Below, one piece after another: positions 11,003 to 23,338 of a stretch of DNA of 64,000 nucleotides. The position numbers and the translations under genes are program-made. Origin of the DNA: Acestrorhynchus altus (lineage: Eukaryota; Chordata; Actinopteri; Characiformes; Acestrorhynchidae); assembly GCA_034509495.1 (NCBI GenBank), contig CM067523.1, positions 615,659-679,658 of the forward strand. Direction: 5' to 3'. Within the stretch, counting starts at the first letter, position 1; the number at the start of each line of letters is the position of its first letter. The notes beneath the pieces are model-generated. The model saw only the letters and a program-made list of their open reading frames with translations, searched no databases and was not told the DNA's origin.

Positions 11003-14000
11003 TGATTCAAATGTTATGAGAAACCAACAATATGTATCTTCTACACCGAACCCCTCCACAGACGTTAAGGTGGATTCTCACAAAGTGGTACGGAGGTGGA
11101 CGCTCATTAGTCGTACTGCAGAAGACGATGCCGGACAGAAAGACTCCGATTAAGGCTGTGAGCAACCACACAGGAAACTCTCCTTCAATGAGGTAGAGAC
11201 CATCTACAACACAGACCAGAGCAACATGTCCAGCTATAAATACAAACACAGATACAGCAGCTGTCGCACACGCTCAGATTCTCCGACTGCCTTAAAAAGA
11301 AAGGCCTCTTTGGTCTGAACTGACCAGGTTCTCGTCTAACGTCAGGACACTGTCCAGTCAACAAGCAAAGCAGCCTCCAGAAGAAAATACACTCTACACA
11401 CAAAACCCCACGAGGACAAGGTGAGAAAACTGTTTGTCTGATGTTTAAGGAGGAAACAGGACATGTTCTCCAGAGAACATCAAGACAAAGAGCAGGACTT
11501 CTGGAACAATGTTCTTTGGACAGATGAATCCAATGCTGAATTATTTGGACACAGTAACAGAAGACATGTTTGGATCAAACCAAACAGAAGTACCAGCTAT
11601 TATTTCTATTAATTATAGAAATGACTTCACACACTTACATTGTCCTGAATTGAAGGTAAGCACACACACCAGCGGCCCGGTGACGAGATGCAGACAGTTA
11701 AGGGGGCGTTTCCAGTTACGATCCTCCTTATCGGTATCCACAACTGGAACTGACAACAGCAACACCACCTCGAACGGCAGCTGGAACGAGAACAGAAAAA
11801 TGGAATAAAAGGTTATTGTTTACACATACGACCTGCTGCGTTTCTGCTGTTACAGATAAACACTGATCGTCAGTATTATTATCATATCATATCATATTAT
11901 CATATCCTATAGTAGAGGACTTTTATTATATCGTAAGCCCATCTTCAGGGACAGGCAGCAGACCAACATTATGAACAACAACAGAAATGCACCAATAATA
12001 CCATTATGTAATTCAGGGCAAATTAAACGTGATCAGTTGCAGTTAACGCAGCTGAATCATCCACAACCTGGACTATAACAGATACGATGAGATCCATAGA
12101 TGGATTGAGGACACGGGGTCTGAGAGACAGAGACAGAATTAAAGAAATGCATTTCTAACTGTGACGTCTGACGATACTAATGCATCCTTGTGCTCGTGCC
12201 TGTTTTGTGAGGGACATTTGGGACAGATGTTTTCCATTTTGTAAGACCCTAACTCTCAACACCTTCCCATAAAGTTTTTTGTTTTCTGTAATAAACACGT
12301 AAACAGGTGGAAAAGGTTGAGGACATCTGATATAGTCAGATCAACATTTCTCAAGCATATCGAGACGTGAGTTTTCCGTCACATCACCCAGCTGTGAATT
12401 ACTGCCCGTGAGAAGCACAAACATCATACACAGTCCAATCATTCCATCTCCACCAACATGTCTTTAACCTGGATGATCTTGAGCGCTCTCCAGGCCCAGT
12501 GGCTTCTCCTCCAGGTCCTGGTGTCCACGGGACAAATGGCCTTAAGGAAGATTTTACTGGTTGTTTCAGAGAAGGAGATCAAGGGCTCATACTCCACCTC
12601 TAAAGCAAGAGAAACACAAACAATTCAACTACTAAATACATACATGTCCTCTCTTCCCCATCCTCTCGCGCCTCTCGCACCTGTTATGATGTCTATCGTG
12701 TGTGTAGGTTACTCTGATCCTGAGTTATGAAGGCTGTCGCTGGCCTGAGCTTTGGGTTCAACATGTTAAATCAGTACCGAGATGTGAGAGCATGGCCTAC
12801 CGTGTTCTTGTAGAGTTCCATTAACGTTCTCTCTGGACTCTGCAGCCTGGATATCTGTAGTTACACACAAAGAACCATCACTGTCTCAGCCTTTGAGGAA
12901 ACCTCTGCTCCTTCTCTACTCCTGTTAACTTGTTCATGAGAAGAAGAAAGGCCTTCCTCACCATTGGTGCCCTCAGAGCTCTGCAGTGGTCCTCGGTGAG
13001 AGAGGGTTCGGCGTTTGTAAATATATGCACTTACAACCACTGTTATAACATAGAGCACATACAACCCCAGATAACCTGCACAGGGACACAGAGACACAGA
13101 TGGAAAGCAAGAGAGAGACAATGTGACTCACAGGGTATAATTACAGACTGTGTTGTGCTGGTACGAGTGGATCAGACGCAGCAGTGCTGCTGGAGTGTTT
13201 AAACCCCTCAGTGTCACTGCTGGACCGAGAACAGTCCACCAACCAGAAATGTCCAGCCGACAGCGTCCTGTGGGCAGCGTCCTGTGAGCACTGATGAAGG
13301 ACTAGAGGACGACCAACACAAACTGTGCAGAAACAGATGAGCTTCTGTCTCTGACTTTACATCTACAAGGTGGAGACACTCGGTAGGAGTGTCTGATAGA
13401 GTGGACAGTGAGTGGACACAGTGTTTAAACACTCCAGCAGCACTGCTGTGTCTGATCCACTCGTACCAGCATGTCACACACTTCCCTTCCCACATCATAT
13501 CTGCTCTGTGGTGGTCCTGTGGGGTCCTGATCATTGAAGATCAGGGTGAAAGTATGCAGTTTATTTTCTGATGGACAGTAATCAAAGCATTTCACTGGTG
13601 GTCGCACTGTGTGTGACTGTGGACAGAAGTATAGGGACACGTCCTTATTCATTGTTTCTTCTGAAATCAAGAGCATCACAAGGGAATAAATGTATCACGG
13701 TATTAACCACATATAATGATCAATTCTATTACATAATAGAAATAATAAGAAATACACAGAGTCAGTAAAAGAGCCTTCAGTGATGGTTAAGCGAGACGTG
13801 AATACAAGAGCAAAGGAACTTACCAAGAGCTTCTTTCAGATCAATCTGTCTCTTGTACAGGATTGTGAAAGTCCAGAACACAGCAGCCATGTAGAAGATG
13901 ACGTCACGCAAGAAAGGGCGAGAGGCCACTGTGAAGGGCTTCACCAGAGTAACGCTTCCGGCCACCACCGTCGTCACGAAGATCCCTGCCCCTGTCAGAC

Positions 14001-15899
14001 AAAACCAAAAAGTGCCTCCAACCAAAATTCTTCAAGCCCATACTTCCTCTATACTGACTCTTATTCAAAATCAGCATTAAAACACACTATGGACTGGTTT
14101 TGAACACACTGCCCCCTAGTGCGTGGATTCACTAGTGTATGTGTGTGTGTTCAAATTCCCAAAAGCAGAGTGTGTCTGGTGAACACAGCATTAGCATTAA
14201 AAAAACTGTATCTGCATACTCACCAAACAGGGCTCCGATGGCCAAACCAGCTGTCTGAGGTCGAGAGAAGGCAGCCATGGCACTGAACACATCCGGAGCA
14301 CCGTTCCCAAGTGCTAGGAATGTCACTCCCTGCACAACAGTCTCATTAAGGAAAACAACACAGCCTCACAACACCATCTGAATTTCTAATCTGGTCCAAA
14401 AGGAGACAAAAAGGATCTTCAGCTTCAAAAGTGGAGATGAATGATAACTAATACGTGGAATAAGAAGAGATACTAAGTCACTGAGGCACAAGAATCAGTA
14501 AGCGAAGTGTTTAGAGGTCTGAGGGAACGCAATCGCTGAGTCGTGGTTTGGCGTTTTAAAGGATACAGCCACATTATGAGTCAGCCTCAAAGTGGAGGAG
14601 ATGGCCGAGAGGTTGGGACAAAAACTGTGTATGAAAAAACACAACAATACTTATTATAATACACAGAGAAACTAAAATGGTGCCCATCTTCACAGGGTGT
14701 AAGACCACCCTTGCCCAGAGCAGTGCCGATAGTGCTCGCCGATGTCTAAGAGCAGAAGACAACCACTACCTGACACACATTTGTCAAGGAGGGCACCAAA
14801 CCATCAGGCCAAGCCAGGCCTCTTGGCCTCTGATGGTAGACGTGAGGAGGACGCTTCAGTTCCCAGATGTTGTTCTCACGTGCTGGTGGAGCTGACTGCG
14901 CCATGGGAAGAGAGGGGTGAAGAGGCATATGAGAGGAAGTCGGATGTCTCACGGTTGTACCCAATCGAGGTGGAGGGATAACGAGGAGGGAGAGGAAGAA
15001 GGTGGAGTGAGGGCTGGGGGAGGCAGCAGAAAGAGCCTGTTGTTGGACAGGAGGGAGGAGCAGACCTGGCCATCAGGGGGAAGTGAGTAGAGATCCACCA
15101 ACAGGAGAGTGTTATGGTTCAGGGTCGCAACACTCAATGACTGTTAGGAACCATCTGACGACACAAGCACCCGGTGAAAGCTCCAGCATTGAAATAAATA
15201 AATAAAGGAGAAGCATCTTGGATGTAAGCAGTCACTATGATCACCAGTGCAAATCCTGAGATGCAGGAGTAAAGGAACAGAGAACCTCTGAAAAACACTG
15301 CAGCACATTGTTTAAGGACCCAAAACTGGTTCTTCTGCTGCACTTCTCCTTCGGTGCTTTCGTCTGGAGTGAACTTAAAGGCTGCTGCTGCAGTAAAACC
15401 GTAATGCAAACAATCTTTAAATTTCATAACTTAATGTCTCACGTTTACTTTCAAATTCAGCCAAATCCTTCCTGAATTTCAGCGACTGAAAGTTCAGCTC
15501 ACATGCAGTTCTTCACCAAGTGACCACGACTTCTGCTTTCAATTCAAAAAACGAAAGCAAGTCCAGCAGCACAAACGTTGACTCTGAGCGTTAAGGTTAA
15601 TAAAGTGCAGGCAGACGAGAACTTAAACGACTGGTTTCTACAGTTTAACAGCTAAACAAACATCTACAGCTTTGAGTCCCACACACACAGGTACATACTA
15701 CCGTGAGAAAAAGGACACTCCATGAACACCTCAGACATGTTTAAACATCTGGACGTCTGATCTTCACTGTATCTACACTGAGATGGAGGAGATAAAACTA
15801 AACACACACGACTGAAGAAACATCTTTAAACATCATTAACAGAAATGTCATTTTCTTGTGAGGATAAAGTTCAGACCCCTCTGTTCTAATATCTGGTAT

Positions 15900-15978
<79 letters not shown>

Positions 15979-18900
15979 TATATATAAAAGACAATTACTA
16001 ACAATTCTGATGCAATCAGTCCCAGAACCAGGAACAAAACCGACAGCCACAGAACCTGAAGAGGGAAGGAAATAAAGGAAATCATTATTTTTATTACTTT
16101 TAAAAAAGTAAAATTCAGTGTTTCATAAAAAATTACATGAAAATGAAGAATAGCAGTAACAGAGTTCTGGTTTCAGTATCAGGCAGCATCCAGAAAGTCC
16201 TCACAGAGCTTCACCTTCTGCACGTTTTGTTATGTTACAGCTTTATTCCGAAATGGATTACTTTGATTTTCTGATGAAAAAGTAAGAAAAGCTCCTTTGT
16301 TTTGTATTAAAAGTAAAACACAAAAATAGAACATCTACACAAAAATCCACAGCCTTTGCCTCGACACTCAGAACTGAGCTCAGGTGCATCATTTCCACTG
16401 ATCATCCTTCAGATGTTTCTACAGCTTGATTGGACTCCTGTGGTCAATTCAGTTGATTGCACAGTTGAAGACACACCTGTTTATATAAGGTCTCAAAGGA
16501 GACAGTGCAGGTCAGAGACAAACCAAGACATGACGTCCAAGGAACTGCTGGAATTCCAAGTTCGTAGCATCGAACTCAAAAAGACTTCAAGCTGTAACTG
16601 CTGCCAAAGAAGCTTCAACAAAGTACTGAGTAAAGGCTGTGAGAACCTCTGCACAGGTTCTATTTCTGTCCTTTATTTTGAATAAATCTGCAAAGACAAT
16701 CGTTTAAGCTGTACTGTGTTCCTAACCTCAGTGTGTCCCACCTGCATGACTGGTGTGAGTGTTTTTGGAACCTGTGGAACCAGTAAAGGCACTTACATAC
16801 AGGAAAATGGCGAGGGGCAGGAGATGAGGGGGAAACAAGCAAAAAGTGATCCAGGGGTAGTTAATGAAGCCGCCTTCGGCTGCACAGTCTGGGGTGGTCC
16901 GGACAAACTCGCAGCGTTCGGCGGCTGACAGGTTCATCACTTTGTCACACTGGTGGCAGAAAATCATACGCAGGAATTAGGAACTGGGCCTCGTTCATCA
17001 ACCACTCAGCAGTTCTCATAAAGACGTTTTAAGAGGACAGTGACTTTTTGTTGGGACTTTTCTTAAGAGCAAATTTTAGAAACATAGCTAAAGGTGGATA
17101 ATTATAAGTATCATAGAATTATAATTGCAATTATAAATGATTTGTAAAAGTGTCGTTTATGGGTATTGTTAGAACTATTTTGGGGTCTAAAAAGATCCCC
17201 AGTAACGTTTCATCTAAACTGGTTTATTCAGCTGTGCTATTTGTCTTCATATACACACATGATGAAATGTTGACGCGTCTCTAAAACCTCGTCCTGATGC
17301 TCAACATGTGGAGTAATTGTCTGTTCTCATTGAAGTCCATCCGTTCAGCAAAAAGAGACAATCAGTTTTCTGGACGCAGCTAAACTCCCACTTTTTTAAC
17401 AAAAAGAGGTCATCAGTTTGTGGACGTCTCTGTCGGTGGAGGACGGGAGCTGCTCAAGCGCCGTATCCAGCAGGAGCCAAACGGCAAAAACTCCTCATGA
17501 GAGATGTAACAGGTTTTAAAACTGATTTAAAATGTGATTTTATGGAGTTAAACCTTTATTAATTTTGTCTTCCACGTTTTAACCATCTACAGCCTTTTTG
17601 TTCAAAGTAAAAGAAACTGTCAGTACGGCACTGATTCCGATACAGGGGTCATTATTCGATACACTGCGATATATTACAAAACTTTAGCAAAGAGATATCA
17701 GATTAATACATCAATAGAGCACATTTATTACACTTCACAGCTTCTTAGAAACAGGTCAGTCCTGGAGTTTATGATGATGTGTATCGTGTCTGTACTTCAT
17801 TCTGAACCAGATTTTAGATTAAAATACCTGAATGTTCATTAATATACACAGATTTAATGATTATGAATAACAGCAACATTCTCTTCACTGTGTGGCTCAT
17901 AAAAGAAGGTTTTACAGGTGCAGCAGTTTCGTGCTTGGGCACATACCGAGTCCGGGTTTTGGGGGGGAGGGAACTTCGCTCAGGCATAGTAAAGATCACC
18001 TAGTGCGAGAACACCCTTACATATCATTTTTACAATCAGTTGATCAATTGATTGGCATTTGATAAAGAAAGCGAACAAAGATAAAAGAGACTGACCATCA
18101 TTGGACTGACCATGATTGGTTTAACAGAGATTAGTTATCAAGAAGAAAGGAGGATAGTGGTCATTGTTTATGTCAGAGAGAGAAACTGATTAAATCGGTT
18201 TGTATCTTACAGGCTCAGACTGACCAGGATTCCATCATTTACAGTGCTTTTATCACGTAAGTGGATGATTAGACTCTTCATATGTATTATATACTGTTCT
18301 GAAAAACAATTGGGGTAATTTTTTATTCTATATCAGGATATAAACAGACCAAGATACGGGCTGAGCGATATATCGATATTTATATCTATATCGGATATAT
18401 ACGGAGCAGGATACGGGCTGAGTGATATATCGATATTTATATCTATATCAGGATATAAACAGGATACGGGCTGAGCGATATATCGATATTTATATCTATA
18501 TCGGATATATACGGAGCAGGATACGGGCTGAGTGATATATCGATATTTATATCTATATCAGGATATAAACAGGATACGGGCTGAGCGATATATCGATATT
18601 TATATCTATATCGGATATATACGGAGCAGGATACGGGCTGAGCGATATATCGATATTTATATCTGTATCGGGATATAAACGGAGCGGGATACGGGCTGAA
18701 CGATATATATCGATATTTATATCTATATCAGGATATAAACGGAGCGCGATATGGGCTGAACGATATATCGATATTTATATCTATATCGGGATATTTCGAC
18801 GTCCTGTGAGCACTGATGAAGGACTAGAAGACGACCAACACAAACTGTGAGCTTCTGTCTCTGACTTTACATCTACAAGGTGGAGACACTCGGTAGGAGT

Positions 18901-19405
18901 GTCTGACAGAGTGGACAGTGAGTGGATACAGTGTTTAAACACTCTGTCTAATCCACTCATACCAGCACAACACACACTAACACACCACCACCATGTCAGT
19001 GTGACTGCAGTGCTGAGAATGACCCACCACCCACATCATATCTGCTCTGTGGTGGTCCTGTGGGGTCCTGATCGCTGAAGATCAGAGATACAGTCTGAAT
19101 TATAATAATACAAAGTTACTTTTAGTAATTATGTAACTTCTACTTCCACTGCAGGTCATGTGACCTGAGTCTTTCTTGATTTACTCAGAACCAAAACAGT
19201 CGAGTCACGTGACGTTAACACACACCTCATCTGCTGTGCTGGTCAGTCGCTCTGGACCCTGAAGGTTCGGCTCAGTCCAGTTCAGCTCTGCTGCCGAGCC
19301 CAGTCTAACCCACCTCTGACAGCCGAGCAGAACCGACACCAGCAGCACACTGTCCATTCCTGACCATTCCCTCCTGCAGACCCAGTCCACAAACAACCTC
19401 CACAC
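9506..19405 (-). CDS. slc8b1: Mitochondrial sodium/calcium exchanger NCLX (SLC8B1), complete, 15 exons
   Basis: Inner-mitochondrial-membrane antiporter that extrudes matrix Ca2+ in exchange for Na+ (or Li+). Exons (minus): 19226..19405, 16797..16949, 16003..16055, 14567..14624, 14224..14329, 13824..13991, 12962..13075, 12801..12854, 12469..12599, 11639..11780, 11082..11203, 10800..10953, 10594..10674, 9975..10036, 9506..9694. All phases agree and give 588 residues; the human protein is about 584. Exon 2 has a Cys-rich N-terminal luminal segment. Exon 5 has the alpha-1 signature FLALGNGAPD (about 152-161). Exons 12/13 have the alpha-2 signature LLAWGNSIGD (about 470-479). The C-terminus reads VVALLTEFGKIH. 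Exons 7-9 form the hydrophilic loop. The start is ambiguous: MWRLF at 19405, or MDSVLLVSVLLG at 19357, which gives a cleaner hydrophobic leader. No frame break seen. Confidence 0.95.
10957..10998. repeat. (CA)n microsatellite at the slc8b1 exon 12 acceptor
   Basis: About 21 CA units on the plus strand. Read on the gene strand it is (TG)n running straight into the TGCAG acceptor of slc8b1 exon 12, whose AG is at 10954-10955. Confidence 0.95.
11462..11596 (+). mobile_element. Tc1-like fragment in a slc8b1 intron
   Basis: Encodes on the plus strand the family segment with FGQMNP and a LNYLDTVTEDMFGSNQT frame. Close copies occur at 56355..56460 and 61040..61140. It is antisense to slc8b1 and intronic, between exons 10 and 11. 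Confidence 0.75.
13157..13545. mobile_element. Palindromic MITE with 48-bp inverted arms, in a slc8b1 intron
   Basis: The left arm 13157..13204 (gctggtacgagtggatcaga onward) is nearly the exact reverse complement of the right arm 13423..13470. About 218 bp lie between them, including a segment on tggacatttctggttggtgg-like sequence. It continues to a conserved tail with gtggtggtcctgtggggtcc. No transposase is encoded. Lies between slc8b1 exons 6 and 7. Relatives are at 18803..19082 and 27783..28115. Confidence 0.75.
15688..15897 (+). mobile_element. Short Tc1-family remnant (both ends, no transposase)
   Basis: Contains the family left end (aggacactccatgaacacct) joined directly to the right-end segment (ttctaatatctg). 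It behaves as a solo, MITE-sized deletion form. Lies in the slc8b1 intron between exons 3 and 4. Confidence 0.6.
15901..15977. repeat. (CA)n microsatellite, about 38 units
   Basis: Perfect CA array. On the gene strand it is (TG)n beginning about 26 nt beyond the slc8b1 exon 3 donor at 16002. Confidence 0.95.
17000..18335. other. slc8b1 intron 1, no coding sequence seen
   Basis: Part of the roughly 2.3 kb intron between slc8b1 exons 1 and 2. AT-rich, with no splice-bounded exon or recognisable mobile element that I can support. Confidence 0.5.
18340..18795. repeat. AT-rich minisatellite with gatatatcgatatttatatc core
   Basis: About eight units of 50-60 bp. Each has a self-complementary core (gatatatcgatatttatatc) plus a spacer containing gatacgggctgag. 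Two spacer variants (atatatacggagca and atataaacagg) alternate, giving a higher-order period of roughly 110 bp. Located in slc8b1 intron 1. Confidence 0.9.
18803..19082. mobile_element. Partial copy of the palindromic MITE
   Basis: Shares cactgatgaaggactagaag, tctctgactttacatctaca and the tail ctgtggtggtcctgtggggt with the copy at 13157..13545. The left arm is missing and the right arm is shortened. Confidence 0.75.
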
Positions 19406-19419
19406 TTCCTACTGCACAG

Positions 19420-19667
19420 AGGGAGAGGGAGAGGGAGGGAGAGAGAGAGGGAGGAGGAGTCAGAGAGAGAGAGAGACACTCAGAGAGAGAGGGAGAGAGA
19501 GGGAGGAGGAGTCAGAGAGAGAGAGAGAGAGGAGCACACACACACACACACAACACAGAAGAGAAAGCAGAGAGAGAATACACAGAGGGGAACTCAGAGA
19601 GAGAGAGAAAGAGAAACAGAGAGAGACAGAGAGAGAGAAAACACACAGAGAATGAGAGACACTCAGA

Positions 19668-19706
<39 letters not shown>

Positions 19707-19962
19707 GACACACAGAGAACACAGAGATGAAGAGACACTCAGAGGGAGGGGGAGAGAGACAGGGAGATGAGAGAGAGAGAAAGAGAGCACAGAACACAGA
19801 GAGAGAAGAACACACACACTGAACACACAGAGAGAGAGAGAGAACACACACACAGAACACACAGAGAGAGAGAGAACACACACTGAACAGAGAGAGAGAG
19901 AGAGAGAGAGAGAACACACACACAGAACACACACACAGAGAGAGAGAGAGAACACACACAGA

Positions 19963-19995
<33 letters not shown>
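19420..19995. repeat. Polypurine (GA)n-rich tract upstream of slc8b1
   Basis: About 575 bp of gagaga interspersed with acacac on the plus strand. It lies directly 5' of slc8b1 exon 1 on the gene strand, so it replaces the expected proximal promoter. All open frames in it (LSLSLSVCVLC repeats) are low-complexity artefacts. Confidence 0.9.
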
Positions 19996-20499
19996 TGTTA
20001 TAGAAAATAGACATTTTCTCTTAATGATGTTTATAAATGATGTTTAAAGAATCTGTTCCAGGTGTGTGTTTAGTCATGTCAGCTCCGGAATCTCTCAGTG
20101 GAATACAGTAAAGAGATCAGATGTTCAGATATTGTTGAAACTGATAAACTCAACTTTAAATGTAGTGGTTTTTTAGTTTTTTCTGTAGAATTCAATTTTA
20201 ATATAAAAATAAATGTAATATTTCAACTTTACTGAAGGAATTTTATTACTATAATATTTTGTACTTCAGTGTAGGGATGGTCTTCTTCACCACTGCACCT
20301 GGAGAATGGTGACCTAGATATTAGTAATATTTATCCTCTTAAAGCACTGATCTTCCCTGCTGTGGTCACTGGTTCGATAACTGACCGCTCTCTGTTTAAG
20401 AAATTTTGTCTCCCTCAGCGTCCTCATAACTGGGCACTATGTTAATCTTAAACTGTGGCTTTAAACAGATTTATTTCTCTGGTTTAGAAACTTGCTCAA

Positions 20500-20850
20500 T
20501 TAGACCCCCCTCAGTCCTCAGCCCCCCCCCTCGGTCCCTCAACCCCCCTCAGTCCCTCAGCCCCCCCCTCAGTCCCTCAGCTCCCCCTCAGTCCCTCACC
20601 CCCCCACTCAGTCCCTCATCCCCCCCCTCCAGTCCCTCAGCCCCCTCAGTCCTCAGCCCCCCCCCTCAGTCCCTCAGCTCCCCCTCAGTCCCTCAGCCCC
20701 CCCCCTCAGTCCCTCACCCCCCCCACTCAGTCCCTCAGCTCCCCCTCGGTCCTCAGCCCCCCTCAGTCCCTCAGCCCCCCCTCAGTCCCTCAGCTCCCCC
20801 CCTCAGTCCCTCAGCCCCCTCAGTCCCTCAGACCCCCCCCCGCCAGTAAA
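20500..20850. repeat. C-rich minisatellite (CCCTCAGTCCCTCAGCCCCCC)n
   Basis: About 340 bp of ccctcagtccctcagccccc units with frequent runs of 4 to 9 C. On the minus strand these are G-runs at short, regular spacing. The encoded PPQSLSPP frame is an artefact. Confidence 0.9.
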
Positions 20851-20899
20851 CGTCAGACAGACGTTCCAGTCAGGGCTCTGTCACAGTGGTTGGTAAAGA

Positions 20900-21700
20900 C
20901 CCACTTTTGCATGTCTAATGTGACCTCTGACATCGATGGTCGTACAAAATATGTTGGTTGTCAGTAATAGACATTTAACAGATGTTTATAAAAAGACACC
21001 GCCATGCTGGACAGTAGCTAGTGGACGTGTCTTTGCTCGATGTGTCCATAAGACTTTCCTCCTCTTCTTCCAGTCCTGAGGTTGAGCGTTGGAGATACCA
21101 GAATTGACTAAAAATAATAAATAATATAAATATAAAAAACTATAACATCTCAGAAAATGAGTTCATTAAAGTTCATAACTTCATACAATTATATTTATTA
21201 CATATAAAGTGACAAATTTCATACCTTTTTATTTTCTGTACCATTAAATTTTACTCTATTAAATTCACATTTTGACAAAATAACAAATCAGCATCAAATT
21301 ACAACAAAATAAACAAAATCACTTTGAATATAATGAAAGTAAAATGAATAAAATGAATTTAAAGTTATTTCATATTTTTATCTGGACTGCTCCTTCTGTG
21401 TACTGTCCGTTTATGATTCAACAATTAGCATAGAAATGCTATACATTCCTTATTTTATCTTTATCTATACTTTTTAATGTGTGTTATTCTGTTTGTTCTG
21501 AAGTTGGGGAAAACAACGTCTCCTAAACATTTAATAAGCGCGCAATAAAAAACGTTCATTTTCAGATTTGACTGTTAATGTTTTGGAAGGAAATGATAGG
21601 CAGTATTTTCAGATGCTCAGGAATTTAAACAAAACTCTGTTTGGAGTTATCTGTCAGTCCTGAGCTGCTCGTTTCTGCATTTTTGTAAAGACAGCTTGTT
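20900..21700. other. Divergent intergenic spacer between slc8b1 and tnni2, no gene seen
   Basis: AT-rich, largely non-repetitive sequence upstream of tnni2. No exon supported. It may hold tnni2 regulatory sequence, but I can point to no specific element except those annotated nearer the TATA box. Confidence 0.4.
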
Positions 21701-21707
21701 TTCAGCT

Positions 21708-21748
21708 GTCCCCCCGTCCCCGTCCCCCGTCCCCCCGTCCCCACCTCC
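21708..21748. promoter_or_regulatory. C-run cluster (potential G-quadruplex/i-motif) upstream of tnni2
   Basis: Repeated gtccccccgt units give at least six C-runs within about 40 bp, roughly 150 bp 5' of the tnni2 TATA box. The spacing fits G-quadruplex formation on the minus strand. The regulatory role is inference. A CATGTG E-box-type hexamer follows at 21778..21783. Confidence 0.4.
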
Positions 21749-21896
21749 TTAGATTCCAGAGGTACAAAAGAAATGTGCATGTGTTGGGCCGACTCCCCAG
21801 GGAGGCCGTAGGGAGTGTTAGGAACATGTTGTTGATTGACAGAGCGATCTCCTTCATAAAGAACAGAATTGTCTGTCTGAGGTCTCCTGAGACGCC

Positions 21897-21904
21897 TATA
21901 TAAA
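21897..21904 (+). promoter_or_regulatory. tnni2: TATA box of tnni2
   Basis: TATATAAA preceded by GC-rich gacgcc. It sits about 30 bp before the start of a pyrimidine-rich leader that ends in a good donor (GAAAG then GTGAGG at 21999). Position and muscle-gene context fit a core promoter. Confidence 0.65.
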
Positions 21905-21929
21905 CCTCCTTAATGCTTCTGTCCCCTCT

Positions 21930-21998
21930 GGCTCAGAGCCACATGCTTTCTTTCATATGATCCCTTCTTCACGGCTCTTCTTCTCTCTCGGCTGAAAG
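21930..21998 (+). other. tnni2: tnni2 5'UTR exon (non-coding)
   Basis: Inferred leader exon from about 30 bp after the TATA box to the donor at 21999. It would splice over a 1.3 kb intron to the exon starting at 23318, which holds the ATG. A non-coding first exon is usual for fast troponin I genes. The transcription start is an estimate. Confidence 0.55.
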
Positions 21999-22045
21999 GT
22001 GAGGTTCTGTGTCTGAATCCTGCAGTGAAGTTTAATAGCTTGTGT

Positions 22046-22345
22046 TACACTGTTACAGGACTGACGCACTGTTACAGGACTGACACACTATTAGATGGCT
22101 GATACACTGTTACAGGACTGACACTGTTACAGGACTGATACACTGTTACAGAACTGATACACTGTTACAGGACTGATACACTGTTACAGGACAGACACTG
22201 TTACAGGACTGATGCACTATTACAGGACAGACACTGTTACCAGACTGACGCACTGTTACAGGACTGACACGCTGTTACAGGACTGACTGACACACCGTTA
22301 CAGGACTGATACACTGTTACAGGACTGACACTATTACAGTTTGAC
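22046..22345. repeat. Minisatellite acactgttacaggactgat in tnni2 intron 1
   Basis: About 15 degenerate copies of a 19-20 bp unit. It starts roughly 50 bp after the tnni2 leader-exon donor. Confidence 0.9.
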
Positions 22346-23146
22346 AGGTTTAAAGTCAGATTATAACAAAAAGTGGGGTAAATTCCAAAACTGGAGATAC
22401 ATGTTTTTGTGTGACAGTGATGATTTACTCTCTCAGACTTTCATTAAGTTAATTAATGAATGTTGGGTTGATAATGATACTATAAATGCACTGAAAACAT
22501 GATATTTTAAAATACTATTGTAAAAAATAAACTATACAATATGATTGAATCCCAAAAGTAAAGTAACAAATACAATATTAAATACAACATTAACCAATAC
22601 AACGTCATTTTACTAAACTATTGGATCCCTCAATTTCCATCAGGATATAACTATTCCTGATCCTAATATTGCTCACTGTATTATTCCTAACATGGGTTAA
22701 TTTTATTTATGCATTTATTTTTTAATATTTAAATCATCAAATATCATGTGAGTATTTGCAATAATTAAAAATTGCATTGTCATTATTTCAGTGGCATAAA
22801 ATGGTTTTTAAAATGGCAAAAGTATTGTTTATCACAGTTATTTCCGGGACAATATATCGTCCAAACTAAAACAGACGTTGTGATAAACCTTCACATTAAT
22901 GCATTAAAACAATCTGAATATTGTATCGTTTTATATTTACATGTAAAGTCAAATAAATAAATAAAACAAATTCTGAACAAAAAATTATAAAACGTCTTTC
23001 AAGTCAATCCGACCCACTATTTTGTGTCTGTGTGACCTGAGAGTGGACAGGGTCAAGCTGTCCACTACGTCTCAGAGCAGCTGGGAAATTCCTGAGGAAG
23101 CAGAAATGCACTCAGCTGTTAGATTCTTGAATTTGCACTTCCTACA

Positions 23147-23149
<3 letters not shown>

Positions 23150-23228
<79 letters not shown>
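23150..23228. repeat. (CA)n microsatellite, about 39 units
   Basis: Pure CA array in tnni2 intron 1, about 90 bp 5' of the exon carrying the start codon. Confidence 0.95.
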
Positions 23229-23230
<2 letters not shown>

Positions 23231-23338
23231 TTTAGAAATGGAATGAATCATGGTTGTCCTGTACTGAATTAACTGTGTCATATTTGCTCTCACTCTCTGT
23301 TTCCCTCCGTTTCCAAGGAGTGACACAAAGATATCAAG

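Noticed and set aside
19460..20014. Several Leu/Ser/Cys-rich frames on the minus strand
   Set aside because: Translations of (GA)n/(CA)n repeats in all frames.
20439..20849. 136-codon Pro/Ser-rich frame that could pass for a proline-rich protein
   Set aside because: Encoded entirely by the C-rich minisatellite. No splice sites or conserved ends.
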